Positions 24,002-33,509 of a stretch of DNA of 64,000 nucleotides are shown piece by piece. The position numbers and the translations under genes were made by a program. The notes under the pieces are model-generated. The model ran no database searches, was not told the origin of the DNA, and worked only from the letters and a program-made list of their open reading frames with translations. This DNA comes from Chloroflexota bacterium. Lineage in GTDB: Bacteria > Chloroflexota > Dormibacteria > Aeolococcales > Aeolococcaceae. Every line of letters starts with the position of its first letter. Position 1 is the stretch's first letter. The DNA is taken from positions 1 to 64,000 of the forward strand of contig VBIQ01000015.1 of assembly GCA_005880985.1 (NCBI GenBank), read 5' to 3'.

Positions 24002-25180
24002 ATGAGCGGCTCCGAGATCGTCTACCTCGACAACGCCGCCACCACCCGACTCGCCCCCGAGGTACGGGATGCCATGCTCCCGTTCCTCGACTCCGCCTTC
24101 GGCAACCCGTCGTCGATGCACTCCGCCGGGCGTGAGGCGCGCAATGCCGTCGATGCGGCTCGCGACCGTGTCGCCGCCGCCCTCGGATGCGCCCACCGCG
24201 AGGTCGTCTTCACCTCCGGGGGAAGCGAGGCCGACAACCTCGCCCTGCGCGGCATCCTGGAACGCCAGCGCGAGCGCGGCCGCCACCTCGTGATCACCGC
24301 GATCGAGCACGACGCGGTGCTCAAGACCGCCGAAGCGCTTGCCGAGAGGGGCATCGCGGAGGTCACCGTGGTCGGCTGTGACGCGCGGGGATGCGTCGAC
24401 GCCGCCGAGGTGGCGGACGCGGTCCGCGACGACACCCTGCTGGTGTCTGTAATGCTCGCCAACAACGAGGTCGGCACCATCCAGGACGTGACCGCGGTGG
24501 CGGCCGGGGTGCGCGCACGCAACCCCCGCACGCTGCTGCACAGCGACGCGGTGCAGGGCTTGGGGAAGCTGCCCATCGCGGTCGGCACCCTCGGGGTCGA
24601 CCTGATGACGGTGACGGCGCACAAGGTCTACGGCCCCAAGGGCGCGGGGGCGCTCTTCGTGCGCAGCGGAGTGGCGCTCGACCCGCAGATCACCGGTGGC
24701 GGTCACGAACGGAACCGCCGCAGCGGCACGGAGAACGTCGCCGCCATCGCCGGCTTCGGCGCCGCCGTCGACCTGGTCGAGCGCGAACGCGACGCCGAGA
24801 TGCCGAGGATGGCGCGGCTGACGGAGCGGCTGCGCTCGATCGTCTGCAGCGGGATCCCCGACGCGGTGGTGACCGCCGACGGCGCACCCCGCCTGCCGAG
24901 CTTCGCCACCTTCGCCTTCCCGGGGCTGGAGACCGAGGTGCTGGTCACCCTGCTCGACCAGCAGGGCGTCTGCGTGTCCGGGGGCTCGGCCTGCTCCAGT
25001 GGCGCCCACATGCCGTCACACGTGCTGGTGGCGATGGGCCTGCCGCCCGGCCTCGCCGGCGGAGCGCTGCGCTGCACCCTGGGGCGCGACACCTCCGACG
25101 CGGATGTCGACCGGGCCGGAGGTGCCATCGTGGCGGCGGTGAGGCAGCTGCGGTCGACGGGGATGCCGGCGGCCGTCTGA
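24002..25180 (+). CDS. Class I (NifS/IscS-type) cysteine desulfurase
   Basis: PLP enzyme that removes sulfur from L-cysteine as an enzyme-bound persulfide. The 392-aa product shows the PLP Lys in TAHKVYGPKG, the SGTEN loop and the catalytic Cys in GSACSSGAHMPSHVL, a class I arrangement. It differs from the class II SufS later in the cluster. It may feed tRNA thiolation or other sulfur acceptors. ATG 24002 follows TACACT by 7 nt, and the upstream part of the ORF-track entry lies in the repeat region. The Rrf2 regulator gene starts 44 bp downstream with its own promoter. Confidence 0.93.
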   Translation: MSGSEIVYLDNAATTRLAPEVRDAMLPFLDSAFGNPSSMHSAGREARNAVDAARDRVAAALGCAHREVVFTSGGSEADNLALRGILERQRERGRHLVITAIEHDAVLKTAEALAERGIAEVTVVGCDARGCVDAAEVADAVRDDTLLVSVMLANNEVGTIQDVTAVAAGVRARNPRTLLHSDAVQGLGKLPIAVGTLGVDLMTVTAHKVYGPKGAGALFVRSGVALDPQITGGGHERNRRSGTENVAAIAGFGAAVDLVERERDAEMPRMARLTERLRSIVCSGIPDAVVTADGAPRLPSFATFAFPGLETEVLVTLLDQQGVCVSGGSACSSGAHMPSHVLVAMGLPPGLAGGALRCTLGRDTSDADVDRAGGAIVAAVRQLRSTGMPAAV

Positions 25181-25224
25181 CCCCGGCGGCGGCTCCGACC
25201 CTCGGGCTCGCTATAATCCTGACC

Positions 25225-25743
25225 ATGACGGTAGGAATTTCGCGCTCGGCCTCGTTCTCGATGCGGGTCTCGTCCAAGGCCCACTACGGCCTGCGGATGA
25301 TGACCGAGTTCGCCAAGGCCTACGGTCGCGGGCCGCTCAGCCTGGCCGAGGTCGCCCGGGTGGAGCAGCTGCCGCTCTCCTACCTCGAGCAGCTGGCCGC
25401 CCAGCTCCGCCGCGGCGGTCTCATCGAGAGCACCCGGGGGGTGCACGGCGGCTACGTCCTGGCCAAGCCGCCGCTGGAGATCACCGTCCTCGACATCGTC
25501 ACCCTGGTCGAGGGCGAGGTGGCCCCGGTCGACTGCCTGGCCCACGGCTACGAGCCCGGCTCCTGCGTCCGCGAGGGCGACTGCGCGTCGCGCTCGCTCT
25601 GGGGGCGGCTCAAGCAGAGCATCGACTCCGTCCTCTCCGGCACCACCCTCGCCGAGCTGGTGGCCGACAACACCCTGGTGCACGCGCTGGCCCCGCTCGA
25701 GCGGCTGCCGGTGCTCACCAAGGAGGCGGCGGCCCGTGCCTGA
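25225..25743 (+). CDS. Rrf2-family regulator of the suf operon (SufR/IscR-like)
   Basis: A 172-aa winged-helix protein: SSKAHYGLRMMTEFAKAYG at the N-terminus, then LPLSYLEQLAAQLRRGGLIESTRGVHGGY (recognition helix and wing). Three Cys near residue 105-118 (DCLAHGY...SCVREGDC) can hold an Fe-S cluster, as in IscR and RsrR. ATG 25225 lies 7 nt after a perfect TATAAT (25212-25217). Its end overlaps sufC, so it heads the suf operon and is well placed to autoregulate it in response to cluster supply. Confidence 0.92.
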   Translation: MTVGISRSASFSMRVSSKAHYGLRMMTEFAKAYGRGPLSLAEVARVEQLPLSYLEQLAAQLRRGGLIESTRGVHGGYVLAKPPLEITVLDIVTLVEGEVAPVDCLAHGYEPGSCVREGDCASRSLWGRLKQSIDSVLSGTTLAELVADNTLVHALAPLERLPVLTKEAAARA

Positions 25744-26497
25744 GCGCCCGACCCTGGTCGTCGAGGGGCTGCACGCCGCCGTCGAGGGCAAGGAGATTCT
25801 CCGCGGCGTCGACCTCCGGGTTCCCGCCGGTGAGGTCCACGCGCTGATGGGCCCCAACGGCTCGGGCAAGAGCACCCTCGCCTACACCCTGATGGGTCAT
25901 CCCAAGTACGAGGTGACCGGCGGGCGCGCCGGCTTCGACGGTCACGATCTGCTGCCGCTGAGCGCCGATGAGCGCGCCCGGCTTGGCCTCTTTCTCTCGT
26001 TCCAGTATCCGACCGCGATTCCCGGCGTCACCACGGTGAACTTCCTGCGCGCCGCGCTCAAGGCGCTCGGCAAAGAGCTGCCGGCGCGGCAGTTCCTGCA
26101 GACGCTCAGCAGCGAGATGGCCACGCTCAAGATCGACGAGGGCTTTCGCGCTCGGTATATCAACGACGGCTTCTCGGGCGGCGAGAAGAAGCGCATGGAG
26201 ATCCTGCAACTGGCGGTGCTGCGACCCCGGATGGCGATTCTCGACGAGACCGACTCCGGACTCGACATCGATGCCCTGCGCACCGTTGCCGAGGGCGTCA
26301 ACCGGGTGATCGGTGAGGACATCGGCATCCTCCTGATCACTCACTACTCCCGCATCCTCGAGTACCTGCGGCCCGACGCGGTGCATGTGCTGCATCACGG
26401 CCGGGTGGTGGCCAGTGGCGGACACGAGCTCGCTCGCAGGATCGAATCCGAAGGCTACGACCCCATCCTGGGCGCCGCGGCGGGCGCGCCGGCATAG
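25736..26497 (+). CDS. sufC: SufC, ATPase of the SufBCD Fe-S scaffold
   Basis: ABC-type ATPase of the SUF machine, 253 aa. Walker A is GPNGSGKST, the signature is [11 protein letters not shown] and Walker B is [12 protein letters not shown], the Glu-Thr-Asp form specific to SufC. It drives the conformational change of SufB-SufD that builds or releases clusters. GTG 25736 overlaps the Rrf2 gene by 8 nt, implying coupled translation. sufB follows after a 19-nt gap. Confidence 0.97.
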   Translation: MPERPTLVVEGLHAAVEGKEILRGVDLRVPAGEVHALMGPNGSGKSTLAYTLMGHPKYEVTGGRAGFDGHDLLPLSADERARLGLFLSFQYPTAIPGVTTVNFLRAALKALGKELPARQFLQTLSSEMATLKIDEGFRARYINDGFSGGEKKRMEILQLAVLRPRMAILDETDSGLDIDALRTVAEGVNRVIGEDIGILLITHYSRILEYLRPDAVHVLHHGRVVASGGHELARRIESEGYDPILGAAAGAPA

Positions 26498-26516
26498 CAC
26501 GAGGAACACCAGCACC

Positions 26517-27917
26517 ATGGCTGTCGAAGCACACGAGCTGACCAAGGACTACAAGTACGGCTTCCACGACGCCGACATCTCGGTCTTCCGCACCGAGAAG
26601 GGGCTCTCGGAAGCGGTCGTCGCCGCCATCAGCGACCACAAGCACGAACCGGAGTGGATGCTCCGATTCCGCTTGAAGGCGCTCGCCCACTTCCAGAAGC
26701 GCGCCATGCCCGCCTGGGGCGCCGACCTCTCCGGCATCGACTTCGACAACATCTACTACTACGTCAAGCCCGTCGAGGAGCAGAGCCGCAGCTGGGACGA
26801 CGTGCCGGCCTCGATCAAGGAGACCTTCGACAAGCTTGGCATCCCCGAGGCGGAGCGCAAGTTCCTGGCCGGAGTGTCGGCTCAGTACGACTCGGAGGTC
26901 GTCTACCACAACATCCGCGAGGACCTGGGCAAGCTCGGCGTCGTCTTCGGCGACTGCGACACCGGTCTGCGCGAGCATCCCGAGATCTTCCGGAAGTACT
27001 TCGGCACGGTGATCCCGCCCAACGACAACAAGTTCGCCGCCCTCAACAGCGCGGTGTGGTCGGGAGGTTCGTTCGTCTACGTTCCCGCCGGGGTGCGCGT
27101 CGACATCCCGCTGCAGGCCTACTTCCGCATCAACAGCGACAACATGGGTCAGTTCGAGCGCACCCTGATCATCGCCGAGGAAGGCGCATACGTCCATTAC
27201 ATCGAGGGCTGCACGGCGCCGAACTACTCCAGCGATTCGCTGCACTCCGCGGTGGTGGAGATCATCGCCCACAAGGACGCCCACGTCCGCTACACCACCA
27301 TCCAGAACTGGTCCGACAACGTCTACAACCTGGTCACCAAGCGCGCCGTCGCCTACCAGGGCGCCAAGGTCGAGTGGATCGACGGCAACCTCGGCAGCAA
27401 GGTGACCATGAAGTACCCGGCCATCTATCTGATGGGCGAGCACGCCCACGGCGAGGTGCTCTCGGCGGCGTTCGCCGGACCAGGCCAGCACCAGGACGCC
27501 GGCGCCAAGTGCATCCATGTCGCTCCCCACACCACCAGCAACATCGTGTCGCGCTCGATCAGCAAGGGCGGCGGACGGACCTCATACCGCGGTCACATCA
27601 AGGTGTATCCCAAGGCGGAGGACGTGCGGGTCAACGTCCGCTGCGACGCCCTGCTCCTCGACGAGGATTCGCAGAGTGACACCTATCCGTACATGGACGT
27701 GGAGAACCCCGAGGTCACCATCGGCCACGAGGCCACGGTGAGCAGGGTCGGGGAGGACCAGATCTTCTACCTGATGTCGCGCGGCATCCCCGAGCAGGAC
27801 GCCACCGCGCTGATCGTCAACGGCTTCTTCGAACCATTCGTCAAGGAGCTGCCGATGGAGTACGCGGTCGAGCTCAACCGCCTGCTCGCGGTGCAGATGG
27901 AGGGGTCGGTCGGGTGA
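26517..27917 (+). CDS. sufB: SufB, Fe-S cluster scaffold protein
   Basis: Core scaffold of the SUF system, 466 aa, right-handed beta-helix. Family segments: [52 protein letters not shown] and the C-terminal [21 protein letters not shown]. The conserved Cys in [15 protein letters not shown] is visible. ATG 26517 has GAGGA 11 nt upstream, and the upstream part of the ORF-track entry lies in sufC. It forms the SufBC2D complex with its neighbours. Confidence 0.97.
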   Translation: MAVEAHELTKDYKYGFHDADISVFRTEKGLSEAVVAAISDHKHEPEWMLRFRLKALAHFQKRAMPAWGADLSGIDFDNIYYYVKPVEEQSRSWDDVPASIKETFDKLGIPEAERKFLAGVSAQYDSEVVYHNIREDLGKLGVVFGDCDTGLREHPEIFRKYFGTVIPPNDNKFAALNSAVWSGGSFVYVPAGVRVDIPLQAYFRINSDNMGQFERTLIIAEEGAYVHYIEGCTAPNYSSDSLHSAVVEIIAHKDAHVRYTTIQNWSDNVYNLVTKRAVAYQGAKVEWIDGNLGSKVTMKYPAIYLMGEHAHGEVLSAAFAGPGQHQDAGAKCIHVAPHTTSNIVSRSISKGGGRTSYRGHIKVYPKAEDVRVNVRCDALLLDEDSQSDTYPYMDVENPEVTIGHEATVSRVGEDQIFYLMSRGIPEQDATALIVNGFFEPFVKELPMEYAVELNRLLAVQMEGSVG

Positions 27918-27945
27918 GGATCGAGCCCCTCTCCGCCCTTTGACC

Positions 27946-29301
27946 ATGTCCATCCAGCTGCCCATCGCGGGAGCGGTCGGGGCGGCGGCCGTCGAGGCGC
28001 GTCGCGCCGGCGCACCTGCCTGGCTGGCAGAGCGCCGCAGCGCCGCCTGGGAGGCATTCACCGAGCTGCCCATGCCCTCGCCGCAGCGCGACGAGGACTG
28101 GCGCCGGACGGATGTGTCCGAGCTGCGGCTGGAGGAGTACATCGCCGATCCCGGCACAGCCGCGGCCGGGGAGGCGTTGCTGCAGGCGATGTCGCAGCTC
28201 CGACTCCGCGCCGCCCCGGAGGCGGCCTTCGTGGCCAGCACCCGCCGGGGCCTGCGCCGTCGTGAGGGCACCGACATGCTCGACGCGCAGGGGGTGATCA
28301 TCTGCTCCCTCGACGATGCCGCCGTCCAGCATCCCGAGCAGCTGCGGCGAGCGCTGTCGACCGTCCCCCCCGAGGAATCGAAGTTCCTCGCCCTCTGGAA
28401 CGCGCTCTGGCGTGGCGGTTGCTTCGTCTACGTGCCGCCGGGGGTGGAGGCGCGGGTCCCGGTGTGGGCGGCCCACACCGCCGCCGGGGCCGGCGCCGCC
28501 ATCTTTCCGGCCACCGTCGCCGTGCTCGACGACCGCGCCTCGCTCACCCTCATCGACGTCTACGCCTCGCCGGCGGGAGACGACGACATGGTCAGCGTCG
28601 CCGCCACCCCGCTGGTGCTCGGCGAAGGAGCGCGCCTCGACTACTGCCTGCTGCAGCAGTGGGGCATGGGCACCTGGCACGTCGCCACGCACCGTGCCAG
28701 CGCCGGCCGGGACGCCCGGCTGCGGTTCTTCGGCGCCACCCTGGGAGCACGCCTGCAGAAGGCGTACTGGGAGGTGCTGCTCGACGGTCAGGGAGCCGAG
28801 GCCACGCTGACCGGGATCTGCTTCGGCGACGGCGCGCAGCACCTCGACCACCAGTCGCTGCAGGATCACCGTGCCCCCCAGACGCGCAGCGACCTGCTCC
28901 TCAAGGTCGCGGTGCGCGATGAGGCGCGCAGCATTTACGGCGGTCTGATCGAGGTGCAGCGGAGGGCTCAGCAGAGCGACGGATACGTCCAGAACCGCAA
29001 CCTGATGCTCAGCCGCGGCGCTCGGGCCAGCGGCATCCCGCGCCTGGAGATCAAGGCCGATGACGTGCGCTGCAGTCACGGGGTGACTGCCGGGCACATC
29101 GACAACGACCAGCGCTTCTACCTGGAATCCCGCGGTGTCCCCAGGGCCGAGGCCGACCGCCTCATCGTCCGCGGCTTCATGCAGGACGCCCTCGACCGCT
29201 GCCCCCACCAGGGGGTGCGCGAGCTGCTCACCGAGCTGCTCGACGAGGAGATCGCCGGACACCCCGTCGCCGGGGTGAGCAGCGACGAGGACGTGGCATG
29301 A
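27946..29301 (+). CDS. sufD: SufD, partner of SufB in the Fe-S scaffold
   Basis: A 451-aa SufB/SufD-family protein. It shares FVYVPPGVEARVPVWAAH and the C-terminal SHGVTAGHIDNDQRFYLESRGVPRAEADRLIVRGF with SufB, but has the more divergent N-terminal helical domain typical of SufD (ELPMPSPQRDEDWRRTDVSEL). The start is ATG 27946; a TTG two codons earlier is an alternative. Its stop overlaps the Rieske gene as ATGA. Confidence 0.95.
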   Translation: MSIQLPIAGAVGAAAVEARRAGAPAWLAERRSAAWEAFTELPMPSPQRDEDWRRTDVSELRLEEYIADPGTAAAGEALLQAMSQLRLRAAPEAAFVASTRRGLRRREGTDMLDAQGVIICSLDDAAVQHPEQLRRALSTVPPEESKFLALWNALWRGGCFVYVPPGVEARVPVWAAHTAAGAGAAIFPATVAVLDDRASLTLIDVYASPAGDDDMVSVAATPLVLGEGARLDYCLLQQWGMGTWHVATHRASAGRDARLRFFGATLGARLQKAYWEVLLDGQGAEATLTGICFGDGAQHLDHQSLQDHRAPQTRSDLLLKVAVRDEARSIYGGLIEVQRRAQQSDGYVQNRNLMLSRGARASGIPRLEIKADDVRCSHGVTAGHIDNDQRFYLESRGVPRAEADRLIVRGFMQDALDRCPHQGVRELLTELLDEEIAGHPVAGVSSDEDVA

Positions 29302-29663
29302 GCGCGCTGCGGTACCCCCGCGAGGAGGGTGAGCCGACGGCGCCGCGCTGGGTGACCGTCGGTCGCACCGAGGACATCCCCGCCGGGCATGCGGCCCGGG
29401 TCGACATCCACGGCACTGCGGTGGCCATCGTCAACTGCAACGGCGAGCTCTTCGCCATCGACGACACCTGCTCCCACGCCGAGGCGTCGCTCAGCGAGGG
29501 CGAGCTCTATCCGGACGAGTGCGCCATCGAGTGCCCGCTGCACGGCTCGACCTTCAACCTGCGCACCGGCGAACCGCTGACCCTGCCCGCCGTCGAGCCG
29601 GTGCGCGCCCATCGCATCGCCGTCGAGGACGGTCTGATCAAGGTTGCCCTGGAAGAGGACTGA
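29298..29663 (+). CDS. Rieske-type [2Fe-2S] ferredoxin of the suf operon
   Basis: A 121-aa single-domain Rieske protein with cluster boxes CSHAEASL and CPLHGSTF (Cys/His ligand pairs). It resembles ferredoxin subunits of aromatic dioxygenases and the 'non-heme iron oxygenase ferredoxin' found in actinobacterial suf operons. It probably delivers electrons for cluster assembly or persulfide reduction, although its role in SUF is not settled. It is coupled to sufD by an ATGA overlap and is followed 4 nt later by sufS. Confidence 0.92.
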   Translation: MSALRYPREEGEPTAPRWVTVGRTEDIPAGHAARVDIHGTAVAIVNCNGELFAIDDTCSHAEASLSEGELYPDECAIECPLHGSTFNLRTGEPLTLPAVEPVRAHRIAVEDGLIKVALEED

Positions 29664-29667
29664 CCGA

Positions 29668-30915
29668 GTGACCGCGATCACCGACCCGGCAACCCTCGAC
29701 GTCGATCGTGTCCGCGCCGACTTCCCGGTGCTGGCGCGGCGCATCGGGGAGCGACCGCTGGTCTACCTCGACTCCGCCGCCACCTCGCAGAAGCCGCTGC
29801 CGGTGCTCGACGCGGTCGAGCGGTACTACTGGTACAGCAACGCCAACGTCCACCGCGGAGTCCACACCCTGGGTACCGAGGCCACCGAGCTCTTCGAGAA
29901 CGCCCGCCGTCGCATCGCCGCCTTCATCGACGCCCCCGAGGACGGCGTGGTCTTCGTGCGCAACGCGACCGAGGGCATCAACCTGGTGGCGGCGTCGTAC
30001 GCCCGCGAGCTGCTCTCCCCCGGTGACCGCATCGTCCTCACCGAGATGGAGCACCACAGCAACCTGGTCCCGTGGCAGCTGGCGGCGGAGCACGCCGGGC
30101 TCGAGCTCGCCTACATCGGGGTGCGCGACGACGGCACCCTCGACCTCGAGCGCGCCGCGGAGCTGCTCCGGCCACCGACCAGACTGCTCAGCATCGCCCA
30201 TCAGAGCAACGTGCTGGGGACCATCAACCCGGTGCGACAGCTGGTGGAGATGGCGCACGAGCACGGCGCCGTGGTGTGCGTCGACGCCGCCCAGAGCGTC
30301 CCGCACATGCCCGTCTCGGTGCGCTCGCTCGACTGCGACTTCCTCGCCTTCAGCGGGCACAAGATGTGCGCTCCGATGGGGATCGGCGTGCTCTGGGCGC
30401 GGCCGGAGCTGCTCGAGCGCATGCCACCCTTCCTCGGGGGTGGCAGCATGATCCTGCGCGTCGACCTGGACCATTCCACCTGGAACAGCGTGCCCCACAA
30501 GTTCGAGGCGGGCACCCCGGACGTGGCCAGCGCCGCCGGGCTGGCGGTCGCCTGCGACTACCTCGACGCCGTCGGCCGCGACCGCATCCATGCGCATGAG
30601 CTGTCGCTGACCCGGCACCTCCTCGACGTCCTCGACGAGGTGGGCGGGCTCTCCGTCTACGGGCCGGGCAGCGTCCCCGAGCGAGGCGGAGCGGTGTCCT
30701 TCAACGTCGCCGACGTCCACCCTCACGACGTCGGCACCATCCTCGACCGCGAGGGCGTGGCCGTCCGCGCCGGGCACCACTGCTGCCAGCCGCTGATGCG
30801 GCGGCTCGACGTCGACGCCACGGTGCGCGCCTCGATGTACCTGTACAACACGCACGCCGAGATCGACGCGCTGGGAGCGGCCCTCCACGAGGTCAAGCGG
30901 GTCTTCAGGGTCTGA
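29668..30915 (+). CDS. sufS: SufS, class II cysteine desulfurase
   Basis: PLP-dependent sulfur donor for the SUF scaffold, 415 aa. It shows DSAATSQKPLPVLDA at the N-terminus, the PLP Lys in FSGHKMCAP and the catalytic Cys in RAGHHCCQPLM, the class II arrangement. The start is GTG 29668, 4 nt after the Rieske stop. The ORF-track start at 29644 overlaps that gene. SufU, the zinc-dependent sulfur acceptor of such enzymes, follows 24 nt downstream. Confidence 0.96.
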   Translation: MTAITDPATLDVDRVRADFPVLARRIGERPLVYLDSAATSQKPLPVLDAVERYYWYSNANVHRGVHTLGTEATELFENARRRIAAFIDAPEDGVVFVRNATEGINLVAASYARELLSPGDRIVLTEMEHHSNLVPWQLAAEHAGLELAYIGVRDDGTLDLERAAELLRPPTRLLSIAHQSNVLGTINPVRQLVEMAHEHGAVVCVDAAQSVPHMPVSVRSLDCDFLAFSGHKMCAPMGIGVLWARPELLERMPPFLGGGSMILRVDLDHSTWNSVPHKFEAGTPDVASAAGLAVACDYLDAVGRDRIHAHELSLTRHLLDVLDEVGGLSVYGPGSVPERGGAVSFNVADVHPHDVGTILDREGVAVRAGHHCCQPLMRRLDVDATVRASMYLYNTHAEIDALGAALHEVKRVFRV

Positions 30916-30939
30916 GCCCCGCCGGGTACAATCTCTACC

Positions 30940-31395
30940 GTGGCAGTCGGATTTTCCAGTGTCGACGACGAGCTCTTCCGGGAGATCATCCTCGACCACT
31001 ACCGCAACCCCCGGCACAAGGGCGGCCTGGATCCCGCCGACGTCACCCTGGAGGCGAACAACCCCCTCTGCGGTGACGAGATCCTGCTCAGCCTGCGGCT
31101 GCGCCAGGGGGCGGTGGAGGGCATCGCCTTCTCCGGCCGGGGCTGCTCGATCAGCCAGGCGTCGGCGAGCATGATGTGCGACAGCGTCGCCGGCAAACCG
31201 ACCGACGAGGCGTCGGCGACGGTGCAGCGCTTTCGCGACATGATGCTCGCCGAGGGCGGCGTCGACGGGCTGGGAGATCTCGAGGCTCTGCAGGGCGTGA
31301 AGCGCTATCCGGTGCGGGTCAAGTGCGCGCTGCTCCCGTGGAACGCTCTGCTCCAGGGTCTCGCCGATGGCAGCGCCGGGGAGAACCGACCATGA
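30940..31395 (+). CDS. sufU: SufU, zinc-dependent sulfurtransferase
   Basis: A 151-aa IscU-fold protein that takes persulfide sulfur from SufS. Ligand residues are visible in NPLCGDE (Cys, Asp), GRGCSISQAS (Cys) and RVKCALLPW (Cys). The insertion between the second and third Cys is typical of SufU rather than IscU. GTG 30940 follows TACAAT (30927-30932) by 7 nt, so it may be transcribed separately as well as with the operon. Its stop overlaps sufT. Confidence 0.95.
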   Translation: MAVGFSSVDDELFREIILDHYRNPRHKGGLDPADVTLEANNPLCGDEILLSLRLRQGAVEGIAFSGRGCSISQASASMMCDSVAGKPTDEASATVQRFRDMMLAEGGVDGLGDLEALQGVKRYPVRVKCALLPWNALLQGLADGSAGENRP

Positions 31396-31772
31396 GCGCA
31401 GAGCAACCTGTACCCGCCGGGGAGAACGGCGACGGCATCGACCACGACGGTGATGGGGCGGAGGAGCGGCCGAGCAACGACGCCGTTCTCGAGGCTCTCA
31501 GCCAGGTCTACGACCCGGAGATCGGCATCGACATCGTCAACCTGGGGCTGGTCTACGACACCGACGTCGACGACGACGGGCTGCTCACCGTCGACATGAC
31601 CCTCACCTCGCCGTACTGCCCGATGGGGAGCATCATCCAGACCCAGGTGCATGCCGTCGCCACCCAGCTGCCCGGCGTCAACGACGTCCGCGTCAACCTG
31701 GTCTGGTCGCCTCCCTGGGATCCCCGGGTCATGGCCTCGGACGAGGCCAAGCTGGAGCTGGGCATCTACTGA
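31392..31772 (+). CDS. sufT: SufT / MIP18-family (DUF59) Fe-S assembly factor
   Basis: A 126-aa protein with an acidic N-terminal tail of about 30 residues and a DUF59 domain: VLEALSQVYDPEIGIDIVNLGLVYD, then the TLTSPYCPMGSII loop with its Cys. SufT aids Fe-S maturation under high demand and is usually the last suf gene in Gram-positive and Chloroflexota-type operons. ATG 31392 overlaps the sufU stop. The DUF2203 start overlaps its own stop by one base (TGATG). Confidence 0.93.
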   Translation: MSAEQPVPAGENGDGIDHDGDGAEERPSNDAVLEALSQVYDPEIGIDIVNLGLVYDTDVDDDGLLTVDMTLTSPYCPMGSIIQTQVHAVATQLPGVNDVRVNLVWSPPWDPRVMASDEAKLELGIY

Positions 31773-32152
31773 TGACGGTGGACGAGCGGCTGTTCACCCG
31801 CGAGGAGGCGGAGGTCCTGATCCCGCGGCTCTGTACGCTGCTCGAGGGGCTGGTGGAGGTCAGCCGGCAGCTGGCCGACCCGGAGCTGCTGCGCACCGCT
31901 CGCACCGGCGCCGCCGGCAACGGCGGGGGACGGGCGGCGCGCCAGCTGCTCGAGGGCGGCGACCGGTTCAACCGGATCGTCGGCGAGATCGAGGACCTCG
32001 GCATCGTCGTGCGCGACCCGTCCACCGGTCTGGTGGACTTCCCCGCGGAGCGCGACGGCCGTCCCGTCTACCTCTGCTGGCGGCTCGGCGAGGCGGCGGT
32101 CGGTTTCTGGCACGACCGCGACACCGGCTACATGGGGCGGCAGCCTCTCTAG
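31772..32152 (+). CDS. DUF2203-family protein
   Basis: A 126-aa soluble helical protein matching DUF2203: LFTREEAEVLIPRLCTLLEGL at the N-terminus and DFPAERDGRPVYLCWRLGEAAVGFWHD at the C-terminus. The family has no established function; its position as last gene of this suf operon (1-nt overlap with sufT) hints at a link to metal or cluster metabolism. It converges with lysA, with only 6 bp between the stops. Confidence 0.85.
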   Translation: MTVDERLFTREEAEVLIPRLCTLLEGLVEVSRQLADPELLRTARTGAAGNGGGRAARQLLEGGDRFNRIVGEIEDLGIVVRDPSTGLVDFPAERDGRPVYLCWRLGEAAVGFWHDRDTGYMGRQPL

Positions 32153-32158
32153 GGAACG

Positions 32159-33451
32159 CTACCCGACCTCACAGCGAAGCATGTCGTCGAGGGTCTCGCG
32201 CCGGCGCACCAGCCGCGCCCTCCCGTCGCCGACGAAGACCACGGCCGGTCGCGGGTTGACGTTGTAGTTCGAGGCCATCGCCAGCGAGTAGGCCCCCGAG
32301 GCGGGAACGGCGATGACGTCACCGGGGACCAGCCGGGGAAGCTCGACGTCGTGGGCCAGGATGTCGGTGGACTCGCAGTAGCGACCGGCGATGGTCACCG
32401 TCTCGACCGGCCTGCGCTCGGCGTCGCCGGCGAGCATCGGCTGATAGCGGGCGCCATAGAGCTTGGGCCGGATGTTGTCGCCCATCCCCCCGTCAACCGC
32501 GACGTAGGTGCGCACCCCCGGGATCTCCTTGCGACCCCCCACCGTGTAGAGGGCGACCCCGGCCGGACCGGCGACGCTGCGCCCCGGCTCGACCAGCAGG
32601 GCGGGCAGCGGCAGTCCCCGCTCACCGAAGACGGCGCCGACTGATTCAGTCACAACCGACATGAACTCCCGAGGCGTGGGCGGATCGTCGTCGTCGGTGT
32701 AGGCGATCCCCAGGCCACCGCCGACGCTGAGCTCGCGGGCGACGAAGCCGAGCTCGTCGCGTGCCGCCGCCAGGAGGCCGGCGGCGATGCCGATGGCAGC
32801 GGGATAGCAGCGCAGGTCGAAGATCTGCGACCCGATGTGCATGTGCACGCCGCGCAGGTCGATCGCGCCGACACCGATCGCCCGGCGTAGCGCCACCATC
32901 GCCTGACCGCTGTCGACGCCGAAGCCGAACTTGCTGTCCAGCTGGCCGGTGCTGATGAAGTCGTGGGTGTCGGGGCGGATCCCGGGGGAGATCCGCACCA
33001 GCGCACCGGCTGACGGGCGGCGCGGGGAGGCGGCGAGCAGGTCGAGCTCGTGATCGGAGTCGATGACCAGATGACCGATGCCGGCGCCGAGCGCGGCCTC
33101 CACCTCGGCGGCGTCCTTGTTGTTCCCCGCGAACCCGATCCACGCGGGCGGCATCCCCGCCTCCAGGGCGATCGAGAGCTCGCCACCGCTGACGACATCG
33201 ATGCCGCAGTCCTCGTCGCGGAGGATTCCGACCATGGCGCGGCCGAGGTAGGCCTTGGCGCTGTAGAGGACCTCGCCTCCCGCGGGCCATTGCCGCAGGG
33301 CCTCGCGATAGCCTCGCAGCCGGGCACGCAGGGTGGCCTCGTCGAAGACGTAGAGCGGCGTGCCGAAGCGGTGGGCGAGCTCGACCAGGTCGCAACCACC
33401 GACCGACAGCCGGTCGCCGGCGGTGCGCGCGGCGGTGTCGGGCAGGAGCAT
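32159..33451 (-). CDS. lysA: Diaminopimelate decarboxylase LysA
   Basis: PLP enzyme that makes L-lysine from meso-diaminopimelate. Alanine-racemase-fold N-domain: LYSAKAYLGRAMVGIL (Lys of the Schiff base), GFGVDSGQAM and VHMHIGSQI. C-domain: GDVIAVPASGAYSLAMASNYN and the catalytic Cys in RYCESTDIL. 430 aa. ATG 33451 is chosen because TACCAT lies 8 nt upstream and the protein begins as expected for the family; the ORF track runs to 33625. No other lysine gene is adjacent. Confidence 0.95.
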   Translation of the reverse strand: MLLPDTAARTAGDRLSVGGCDLVELAHRFGTPLYVFDEATLRARLRGYREALRQWPAGGEVLYSAKAYLGRAMVGILRDEDCGIDVVSGGELSIALEAGMPPAWIGFAGNNKDAAEVEAALGAGIGHLVIDSDHELDLLAASPRRPSAGALVRISPGIRPDTHDFISTGQLDSKFGFGVDSGQAMVALRRAIGVGAIDLRGVHMHIGSQIFDLRCYPAAIGIAAGLLAAARDELGFVARELSVGGGLGIAYTDDDDPPTPREFMSVVTESVGAVFGERGLPLPALLVEPGRSVAGPAGVALYTVGGRKEIPGVRTYVAVDGGMGDNIRPKLYGARYQPMLAGDAERRPVETVTIAGRYCESTDILAHDVELPRLVPGDVIAVPASGAYSLAMASNYNVNPRPAVVFVGDGRARLVRRRETLDDMLRCEVG

Positions 33452-33509
33452 GACGGCCGATGGTAGTGGGCGCCAGGAAAGTCGCGTCCTGCGCGCCGCG
33501 TCCGGCGGG

